From: Candidatus Eisenbacteria bacterium
GTDB taxonomy: Bacteria > Desulfobacterota > Binatia > DP-6
Reading direction: 5' to 3'
DNA length: 64,000 nt
Assembly: GCA_035577985.1 (NCBI GenBank)
Contig: DATJZY010000042.1
Span: 1-64,000 of the forward strand
Part shown: positions 44,345-50,797 of the stretch, piece by piece
How positions within the stretch are numbered: position 1 is the first letter of the stretch
Layout: every line of letters begins with the position of its first letter
Position numbers and translations under genes: made by a program
Notes under the pieces: model-generated
The model's input: the letters and a program-made list of their open reading frames with translations, nothing else
The model's database searches: none
Told to the model about the DNA's origin: nothing

Positions 44345-45187
44345 GTGGCTGACACACGCAGGGTGGCGTTCATCACCGGCGCGTCGCGCGGCATCGGCCG
44401 CGGCTGCGCCTTGGAGCTCGCGAAGCGCGGCTTCGATCTCGTGCTGACGGCGCGGACCGTCACCGGCGCCGAGCGCTACGAGCACTCGCCCACGGTGAAG
44501 AAGTCGACCGACGCCCCCCTGCCCGGCAGCCTCGAGCAGACGGCGGCCGAGGTGCGCGCGCTCGGGGTCCAGGCCCACGTCGTGAAGCTCGACCTGGCGC
44601 AGCGCGAGGACTGGGCGCCGGCCGTCGAGTCCGCGATGCAGCGCTTCGGGCGGCTCGACGTGCTCGTGAACAACGGGCGCTACATCGGGCCCGGCCACAT
44701 GGACCCCTTCGAGGACACGCCGCTCGAGCTGATCGAGCAGATGTTCCTGTGCAACGTGTTCGCGCCGCTCGCGCTGATCAAGCTCTGCCTCCCGATCTGG
44801 AAGCGGCAGGGTGCCGGCATCGTCATCAACATCACGTCCAGCGCCGGACAGACCGAGACGCCGCAACCGATCGGCAAGGGCGGCTGGGGACTCGGCTACT
44901 CGATCACGAAGGCGGCGTTCAGCCGCATGATCGCCGGTCTCGCGAAGGAGCTCCGGCAATACAACGTCGCCGTCATCGGCCTCATGCCGGGGTTCGTCGG
45001 CACCGAGCGCATGGCGGTCGAGCTGGGCGAGTTCGGCTTCGATGCGTCGAAGGCGCTGCCGGTCGAGAACCCGGGCCGCGTGTGCGCGATGCTCGCGACG
45101 GCGAAGGATCCAATGCACTTCTCGGGGCGGGATCTGCGCGGTCCGGAGATGTACCTCGCCCATTCGCTGCTGCGATTCGACGACTGA
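44345..45187 (+). CDS. Short-chain dehydrogenase/reductase
   Basis: A 280-aa SDR from a GTG (VADTRRVAFITGASRGIGRG). The Ser-Tyr-Lys site is NITSSAGQTE ... YSITKAAFSRM. The usual NNAG is NNGRY, a minor change. Residues 30-50 after the Rossmann arginine (TARTVTGAERYEHSPTVKKS) carry a longer insertion than normal. Probably reduces or oxidises a hydroxyacyl- or terpenoid-type substrate; gene order after a crotonase suggests acyl-CoA. Confidence 0.86.
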   Translation: MADTRRVAFITGASRGIGRGCALELAKRGFDLVLTARTVTGAERYEHSPTVKKSTDAPLPGSLEQTAAEVRALGVQAHVVKLDLAQREDWAPAVESAMQRFGRLDVLVNNGRYIGPGHMDPFEDTPLELIEQMFLCNVFAPLALIKLCLPIWKRQGAGIVINITSSAGQTETPQPIGKGGWGLGYSITKAAFSRMIAGLAKELRQYNVAVIGLMPGFVGTERMAVELGEFGFDASKALPVENPGRVCAMLATAKDPMHFSGRDLRGPEMYLAHSLLRFDD

Positions 45188-45198
45188 CGCCGAGCCGG

Positions 45199-45227
45199 TT
45201 GCGTCCGCGCGGGCGAGCGCCTAAACG
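45199..45227 (+). promoter_or_regulatory. Candidate promoter of the UbiA-type prenyltransferase gene
   Basis: TTGCGT (45199-45204), 17-nt spacer, TAAACG (45222-45227), then AGGGTC and ATG. Same geometry as the other leaderless candidates. Confidence 0.35.
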
Positions 45228-45233
45228 AGGGTC

Positions 45234-46277
45234 ATGGCGGAACGCGTCGAGACCGCTCCGCAGGCGGTCGGAACCCCCTCCTTCGGCGAGCTGGTCGACA
45301 ACTGGCGCCACGCCCTCATGCAGGGAAACCTGCCGAAGGGCCGCGCGATCGACGGCGTCTCGAAGTGGCTGCTCATCGTCCGCGCGTGCGTCTTCTCGAT
45401 GACGCTCACGTCGGGATTGATCGGCGGCCTCCTCGCCGGCGCCACGGCCGCGCATCCGCGCTGGGGCCTGTGCGCCCTCGCCTGCCTGGGGCTCGTCCTC
45501 GCGCACGCGGCGAACAACATGATCAACGACTACTTCGACACCGCGGGCGGGGTCGACACGGCCGAGTACACGCGCGCGCTCTACGCGCCGCACCCGATCC
45601 TGTCGGGGCTCATCTCGAAGAAGGGTCTCATCGCGGCGATCGCCGCCGTGAACCTCGCCGACCTCGTCATCATGTGCGTGCTGACCGCGGCACGTGGCTG
45701 GCCGGTCGTCGCGTTCGCGCTCGCGGGCCTCTTCATCAGCGTCTTCTACGTGGCACCGCCCCTCAAGCTGAAGCATCACGGCCTGGGCGAGCCCGGTGTG
45801 GCGATCGTGTGGGGACCGCTCATGATCGGCGGCACGTACTTCGTGACCGCAGGCGAGATCCCGTCGTGGGTCTGGCTCGCGACGCTGCCCTACGCGATCA
45901 CCGTCACGACCGTCCTCATCGGCAAGCACATCGACAAGTACGACCAGGACAGCGCGAAGGGCATCCACACGCTGCCGGTGATCCTCGGCAAGCAGACCTC
46001 GCTGCGTCTGAACGAGATCCTCATGATCGCCTTCTACCCGATCGTCGCGCTGCTCGTGCTGCGCGGCGACCTCGGCTGGGGCGTCCTGCTGGTCGCCTTC
46101 GCGATCCCGCGCCTCATCGAGGTGTTGAAGCGCTACCGCGAGCCCAAGCCCGCGAGCGCGCCGCCCGGCTATTTCCTGTGGCCGCTCTGGTACGTGTCGA
46201 TCGCCTTCTACCACAATCGCCTCGCCGGCGGCCTGTTCGTACTCGGGCTGATCGTGAACCTGGCCTTCGGACACTAG
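45234..46277 (+). CDS. UbiA-family prenyltransferase (MenA-like)
   Basis: A 347-aa integral membrane protein with eight or nine hydrophobic helices. First aspartate-rich motif NNMINDYFDTAGGVD and second GKHIDKYDQDSAKG bind prenyl diphosphate through Mg2+. Transfers an isoprenoid chain to an aromatic or quinone precursor; MenA-like in the IHTLPVILGKQ stretch. The stop TAG coincides with the left end of the MITE-like palindrome. Confidence 0.88.
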   Translation: MAERVETAPQAVGTPSFGELVDNWRHALMQGNLPKGRAIDGVSKWLLIVRACVFSMTLTSGLIGGLLAGATAAHPRWGLCALACLGLVLAHAANNMINDYFDTAGGVDTAEYTRALYAPHPILSGLISKKGLIAAIAAVNLADLVIMCVLTAARGWPVVAFALAGLFISVFYVAPPLKLKHHGLGEPGVAIVWGPLMIGGTYFVTAGEIPSWVWLATLPYAITVTTVLIGKHIDKYDQDSAKGIHTLPVILGKQTSLRLNEILMIAFYPIVALLVLRGDLGWGVLLVAFAIPRLIEVLKRYREPKPASAPPGYFLWPLWYVSIAFYHNRLAGGLFVLGLIVNLAFGH

Positions 46278-46440
46278 TGTCCTGAGCCCGAAATCCGTTG
46301 CCAAAGATCGGGCGGGGTCTCGGTCCCTGGCAAGGCGCGACGACGAGGAATAGCTGGAGCTATTCCGAGGAGAAGCAACGCAGCCAGGGGCCGAGAGACC
46401 GCCCGAGATTTGGTGACGGACTTCGGACTCCGGACACTAG
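46274..46440. mobile_element. MITE-like palindromic element
   Basis: A 167-bp imperfect palindrome. Terminal arms are CTAGTGTCC (46274-46282) and GGACACTAG (46432-46440). The pairing continues with interruptions through CCGAA, TCCGT, CCAAA, TCGGGCGG and TCTCGG/CCCTGG, and at the centre is a perfect 9-bp hairpin, GGAATAGCT-GG-AGCTATTCC (46347-46366). A TA occurs at both ends, as expected for IS630/Tc1-type target duplication. It contains no transposase and no ORF of its own. Confidence 0.7.
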
Positions 46441-46477
46441 GGTGTAACCGCCGGCCCGACCGCGGCATCGAAGGGCG

Positions 46478-47359
46478 ATGCGGACCCCGCTCGACATCCG
46501 CGTCGCGACGGCCGCGGATCGCGACGCCGTGCTGGCACTCCTCGTCGCGCAGCTCCGCGACCACCAGATTCCGACGCCCGAGGCGGAGGTCGCCCGCACG
46601 GTCGACGCCCTGCTCGCCCGGCCGCGCCGCGCCCGCCTGCTCCTGGCGCTCGACGGGAATCGCCCGGTCGGCGTCGCCGCGCTCGCCTTCTCGCAGCCGA
46701 TCGAGCACGGAGGAAAGGCCGCGTGGCTCGAAGAGCTGTACGTCGTCCCGGACGCGCGCGAGCACGGGACCGGCACCCGACTCCTCGGGACCGCGCTCGA
46801 CGTCGCTCGCGCCGAGGGCGCGATCGCCGTCGATCTCGAGATCGAGCGCGGCCACGAGCGGGTGGCGTCGCTCTACGCTCGCCACGGGTTCCGCCCCATG
46901 GAGCGCCAGCACTGGGTGAAGCGCTTCGACGCGCCTCCGACGACGATGCCGGAGCGCCCCGACACCGTCGCCGGCGGCTGCTTCTGCGGCGCGGTCCGCT
47001 ACGAGGTCCACGCCCGCCCGCGCGAGGTGTCCCACTGCCACTGCAGCATGTGCCGTCGCGCTGCCGGCGCCCCGGTGGTCACCTGGGCGACCTACGCGCG
47101 GGACGCGGTCCGCTTCGTTCGCGGAACGCCCGCCGAGCTCCATTCGACGCCACCCGTCACGCGCACCTTCTGCAACGCCTGCGGCACCCCGCTCACCTTC
47201 TTCACGACCGACGATCCCGCCTGGATCGACGTCACCGTCGCCAGCATGGACGACCCGGAGGCGATGCCGCCCGACGACCACATCTGGACGTCGAGTGCCC
47301 TCTCCTGGCTACATCTCGACGACGAGCTGCCGCACCTGCCACGCGACCACCACAGCTAG
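46478..47359 (+). CDS. GNAT acetyltransferase fused to a GFA/CENP-V domain
   Basis: A 293-aa two-domain protein. Residues 1-155 are a GNAT fold with the acetyl-CoA loop ARGHGTGTR-like EHGTGTRLLGTALDVAR and LEIERGHERVASLYARHGFRPM. Residues 163-293 are a glutathione-dependent formaldehyde-activating-like (GFA) domain with a zinc set C168-x-C170, C187-x-C189, C192, and C232-x2-C235 (GGCFCGAV, SHCHCSMCRR, TFCNACGTPL). A linker with PPTTMPERPDTV joins them. Substrate unknown; the fusion is unusual. Confidence 0.82.
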   Translation: MRTPLDIRVATAADRDAVLALLVAQLRDHQIPTPEAEVARTVDALLARPRRARLLLALDGNRPVGVAALAFSQPIEHGGKAAWLEELYVVPDAREHGTGTRLLGTALDVARAEGAIAVDLEIERGHERVASLYARHGFRPMERQHWVKRFDAPPTTMPERPDTVAGGCFCGAVRYEVHARPREVSHCHCSMCRRAAGAPVVTWATYARDAVRFVRGTPAELHSTPPVTRTFCNACGTPLTFFTTDDPAWIDVTVASMDDPEAMPPDDHIWTSSALSWLHLDDELPHLPRDHHS

Positions 47360-47374
47360 CCGCGAACGAGCGGG

Positions 47375-47538
47375 CCGCCGGCGTCGCGCGCAGGTCGCGC
47401 GGTCGGGGGCGAGGCGGAGGCGCCTGCGCAGCGGCGCGACGCCGCGTCGGGCCGTGACGCGACGTATGTGTCGTCGCGCGGCGAAGCCGAAGCCGTAGGC
47501 TCGCCCCCGACCGCGCGGCCCCGACGCGACGCCGGCGG
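47375..47538 (+). repeat. Structured repeat family 1, copy 3
   Basis: Core as in the 24.8/25.0 kb copies (GGAGGCGCCTGCGCAGC, GGCGCGACG, CGAAGCCGAAGCCG) enclosed by arms CGCGCGGTCGGGGGCGAG (47396-47413) and the exact reverse complement (47500-47517). A second outer pair, CCGCCGGCGTCGCG (47375-47388) and its complement (47525-47538), lengthens the stem. It lies 2 bp from the stop of an acyl-CoA dehydrogenase gene. Confidence 0.85.
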
Positions 47539-47540
47539 TC

Positions 47541-48680
47541 CTAGTTCCTCGGCAGCCCGAGGATCCGCTGCGCGACGATGTTGCGCTGCACCTCGGTCGT
47601 CCCGCCCGCGATCGTCATCGAGCGGTCGTAGAGGTACTGGCGCGACCATCGGCCGTCGAACGGCGCGTGCTTGTCGTTCATGAGCTGCGCGTGCGGGCCG
47701 AGGATGTCCATGGCCGTCTCGGAGTACTGCTGCGAGAGCGTCGTCGCCATGAGCTTCATCGCGGCCGAGAGATGCGGGTTCATCCGGTTCTTGAGGGAAT
47801 CGCTGAGACCCCGCAGGCCCGCGCAACGCATGACCATGCCCTTGATCGCCAGCCCGGCGAGCTGCTGGCGCACGACGGGATCCTTCGCCTTGCCCTGGTC
47901 GCGCGCCGTCGCGCGGAGCCAGTCGAGCGTCTGATCACAGCGGACGCCGGCGGCGATCCCCGAGCGCTCGTTCACGAGCGCCGTCGACACGATCTCCCAG
48001 CCCTGCCCTTCCTTGCCGAGGAGGTTCGCGACGGGAACCTTCACGTCGGTCATGAAGACCTCGTTGAACTCGGAGCCGCCGTCGATCTGGCGGATGGGAC
48101 GGATGTCGATGCCGGGGCTCTTCATGTCGATCAGGAGGAGCGAGAGGCCCGCCCACTTCGGTCCCTCGGGGTTCGTGCGCACGAGCACCCAGTACCAGTC
48201 CGAGATGTGCGCGAGCGTCGTCCAGATCTTCTGACCGTTCACGACGTAGTGGTCGCCCTGTCGCTCGGCGCGCGTCTTGGCCGCCGCCATGTCCGAGCCG
48301 GACGACGGCTCCGAGTAGCCCGTCGCCCAGATCTCCTCGGCGGTGAGGATCTTGGGCACGAAGCGCTTCTTCTGCTCGTCGGTGCCATAGCGCATGATGC
48401 CGGGGCCGACCCAGCTGATCGCCATCACGTTGATCACGCCGGGCGCGCGCACCCGCGCCATCTCCTCGTTCAAGATCGCCTGCTCCATGATGGAGAGGCC
48501 GGCGCCGCCGTACTCCTTCGGCCACGCGACGGCGAGGAACCCGGCCGCGTGCAGGCGCCGCTGCCACGCCTTCATCTGCTCCAGGTCGTAGCCCTTCGAC
48601 GTGTCCGGCACGTTTTCCTCGAGCCATTTCCGAACCCGGGCGCGAAACGCTTCTTCTTCCGGCGTGTAGGAGAGATCCAT
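47541..48680 (-). CDS. Acyl-CoA dehydrogenase (FadE-like)
   Basis: A 379-aa enzyme starting MDLSYTPEEEAFRARVRKWLE. Typical stretches: YGGAGLSIMEQAILNEE, TGYSEPSSGSDMAAAKTRA, QKIWTTLAHISDWYW and the C-terminal YLYDRSMTIAGGTTEVQRNI. The catalytic-base position reads GGTTE rather than YEGTSE, as in ACAD10/11- or FadE-type dehydrogenases of sterol and long-chain catabolism where the glutamate lies elsewhere or in a partner. Single gene with its own upstream region. Confidence 0.92.
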   Translation of the reverse strand: MDLSYTPEEEAFRARVRKWLEENVPDTSKGYDLEQMKAWQRRLHAAGFLAVAWPKEYGGAGLSIMEQAILNEEMARVRAPGVINVMAISWVGPGIMRYGTDEQKKRFVPKILTAEEIWATGYSEPSSGSDMAAAKTRAERQGDHYVVNGQKIWTTLAHISDWYWVLVRTNPEGPKWAGLSLLLIDMKSPGIDIRPIRQIDGGSEFNEVFMTDVKVPVANLLGKEGQGWEIVSTALVNERSGIAAGVRCDQTLDWLRATARDQGKAKDPVVRQQLAGLAIKGMVMRCAGLRGLSDSLKNRMNPHLSAAMKLMATTLSQQYSETAMDILGPHAQLMNDKHAPFDGRWSRQYLYDRSMTIAGGTTEVQRNIVAQRILGLPRN

Positions 48681-48729
48681 CGGGACGGACTCTAGTCGGC
48701 CGCGTCGCGCCTGGCCAGGGGCGCGCGCG

Positions 48730-48758
48730 TTGACACCCCGGGCACGGATCGGCACCTT
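48730..48758 (+). promoter_or_regulatory. Candidate promoter of aguB-aguA
   Basis: Perfect -35 TTGACA (48730-48735), 17-nt spacer, weak -10 CACCTT (48753-48758), then 6 nt to the ATG. No SD visible. Confidence 0.35.
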
Positions 48759-48764
48759 CCGCGC

Positions 48765-49652
48765 ATGACGCCGCCGACCCGCTTCCGCCTCGGCCTGGTG
48801 CAGATGCGCTGCGGGACCGATCCCGCCGCCAACGTCGAGCGCGCCGTCGCCGGAGTGCGCGAGGCGGCCGGACGCGGCGCCGGGATCGTCTGCCTGCCGG
48901 AGCTCTTCCGCACGCAGTACTTCTGCCAGCGCGAGGACGCGGCGCTCTTCGACCTGGCCGAGCCCATCCCCGGGCCGACGACCGACCGGATGGCCGCGCT
49001 GGCGAAGGAGCTGGGCGTCGTCCTGGTCGTCTCGCTCTTCGAGCGGCGCGCGGCCGGCGTGTACCACAACACGGCCGTGATCCTGGACGCCGACGGGCGG
49101 ATCGCCGGTCGCTACCGCAAGATGCACATCCCGGACGACCCCCTCTACTACGAGAAGTTCTATTTCACGCCGGGGGACCTCGGCTTCGCCGCCTTCGACA
49201 CCAAGGTGGGGCCGGTGGGCGCGCTCGTGTGCTGGGACCAGTGGTATCCGGAGGGGGCGCGCCTCACGGCCCTCGCCGGCGCCGACGTCCTCTTCTACCC
49301 GACGGCCATCGGCTGGCACCCGAGCGAGAAGGTCGAGTACGGCGAGCGCCAGGTGGCCGCGTGGCAGACGATCCAGCGCTCGCACGCGATCGCGAACGGC
49401 GTGTACGTGGCGGCGGTGAACCGCGTCGGACACGAGGGCGCCGCCGACGCGGGCCTCGAGTTCTGGGGCGCGTCCTTCGTGTGCGATCCGTTCGGCGTGG
49501 TCGTCGCCGAGGCGCCGCGCGACGCCGAGGCGGTCCTCGTCGTCGAGTGCGATCGCCAGCACCAGGAGGACGTGCGCCGGAGCTGGCCCTTCCTGCGCGA
49601 TCGCCGCATCGACGCCTACGGCGCCATCACGCAGCGCCTGCTCGATCGATGA
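48765..49652 (+). CDS. aguB: N-carbamoylputrescine amidase
   Basis: A 295-aa nitrilase-superfamily enzyme with the Glu-Lys-Cys triad E46 (VCLPELFRT), K119 (YRKMHIPDDP) and C156 (LVCWDQWYPEGAR). Sequence around YEKFYFTPGD and FYPTAIGWHP is specific to AguB. It hydrolyses N-carbamoylputrescine to putrescine, CO2 and ammonia. Its stop overlaps the aguA start (ATGA), confirming the pathway pairing. Confidence 0.94.
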   Translation: MTPPTRFRLGLVQMRCGTDPAANVERAVAGVREAAGRGAGIVCLPELFRTQYFCQREDAALFDLAEPIPGPTTDRMAALAKELGVVLVVSLFERRAAGVYHNTAVILDADGRIAGRYRKMHIPDDPLYYEKFYFTPGDLGFAAFDTKVGPVGALVCWDQWYPEGARLTALAGADVLFYPTAIGWHPSEKVEYGERQVAAWQTIQRSHAIANGVYVAAVNRVGHEGAADAGLEFWGASFVCDPFGVVVAEAPRDAEAVLVVECDRQHQEDVRRSWPFLRDRRIDAYGAITQRLLDR

Positions 49653-50734
49653 GCGGTCCGGCCGCCGCCGGGACGCCCGCCGCGCTCGGCTACCGCATGC
49701 CCGCCGAGTGGGAGCCGCACCTGGCGACGTGGATCGCGTGGCCGCACGAGCGCTCCGACTGGCCGGGTCCCGGAAAACTCGAAGCGGTTCGCTGGGTGTA
49801 CGGCGAGGTGATCCGTCACCTCGCGCCCGGCGAGCTCGTGCGGGTCCTCGTCGAGAGCGAGGCGGCGCAGCGTCAGGTGTACGGCATGTGCGAGCGCATC
49901 GGCGTCGCGAAGGAGCGCGTCGAGTGCTTTCGCGTCCCGACCGATCGCTCGTGGACGCGCGACTCCTGTCCGATCTTCGTGCGCAACGACGCCGGCGAGG
50001 TGGCGGCGACCGGCTGGCGCTTCAACGGCTGGGCGAAGTATCCGAACCACAAGCGCGACCAGAAGGTTCCGCCGACGGTCGCCCGGTGGGCGCGGCGGCG
50101 CCTGTTCACGCCGGTGGCCGAGATCGGCGGGCGGACGCGGCGCCTCGTCCTCGAGGGCGGCGCCGTCGACTCGAACGGGCGGGGCACGATGCTCGTGACC
50201 GAGGAGTGTCTGCTGTCGTCGGTGCAGGCGCGCAATCCCGGCCTCGGGCGCGAGGCCACCGAGCGCGCGCTCCGCGACTGGCTCGGCGCCCGGCACGTCG
50301 TCTGGCTCGGCGAGGGCATCGCGGGCGACGACACGCACGGCCACGTCGACGACCTCGCGCGCTTCGTCGACCCGGCGACGGTGGCCCTCGTCATGACCGA
50401 CGACCCCAGCGACGAGAATCACGCGCGGCTGCACGAGAACCATGCCCGTCTCGCGCGCGCGACCGACCAGGACGGGCGGCCGCTCCGCGTCGTGACGCTG
50501 CCGATGCCGGCGGCGGTCCGGTTCGACGGCGAGCGTCTGCCCGCGAGCTACGCGAACTTCTACGTCGGCAACGAGGCGGTGCTGGTCCCGACCTTCAACG
50601 ATCCGGCCGACCGCCGCGCCCTCGCGACGCTCGCCGACCTCTTCCCGAGCCGCCGGGTGGTCGGCATCCACGCGGTCGACCTCGTCCTCGGGCTCGGGAC
50701 GATCCACTGCATGACCCAGCAGGAACCCCGGTAG
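49649..50734 (+). CDS. aguA: Agmatine deiminase
   Basis: A 361-aa guanidino-modifying enzyme making N-carbamoylputrescine from agmatine. The catalytic cysteine is C354 in GLGTIHCMTQQEP, with further active-site residues in PTDRSWTRDSCPIF, LEGGAVDSNGRGT and GDDTHGHVDDLARF. Together with aguB it completes the agmatine to putrescine route. No arginine decarboxylase lies in the window. Confidence 0.96.
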   Translation: MSGPAAAGTPAALGYRMPAEWEPHLATWIAWPHERSDWPGPGKLEAVRWVYGEVIRHLAPGELVRVLVESEAAQRQVYGMCERIGVAKERVECFRVPTDRSWTRDSCPIFVRNDAGEVAATGWRFNGWAKYPNHKRDQKVPPTVARWARRRLFTPVAEIGGRTRRLVLEGGAVDSNGRGTMLVTEECLLSSVQARNPGLGREATERALRDWLGARHVVWLGEGIAGDDTHGHVDDLARFVDPATVALVMTDDPSDENHARLHENHARLARATDQDGRPLRVVTLPMPAAVRFDGERLPASYANFYVGNEAVLVPTFNDPADRRALATLADLFPSRRVVGIHAVDLVLGLGTIHCMTQQEPR

Positions 50735-50761
50735 GGCTCGTCCACGGGGAGCGTCGCGTCC

Positions 50762-50791
50762 TTGCGGACGCGCCGTCGATTTGCGTAAGGT
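50762..50791 (+). promoter_or_regulatory. Candidate promoter of the copper-monooxygenase-like gene
   Basis: TTGCGG (50762-50767), 18-nt spacer, TAAGGT (50786-50791), then 6 nt to the ATG at 50798. Weak -35 match but the same start-codon geometry as several other genes. Confidence 0.3.
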
Positions 50792-50797
50792 CGTCGC

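Noticed and set aside
45187-45200. A further family 2 repeat after the SDR gene (ACGCCGAGCC just past the stop)
   Set aside because: Only about 10 bp resemble the start of the repeat; neither hairpin follows. Could be a remnant or chance.
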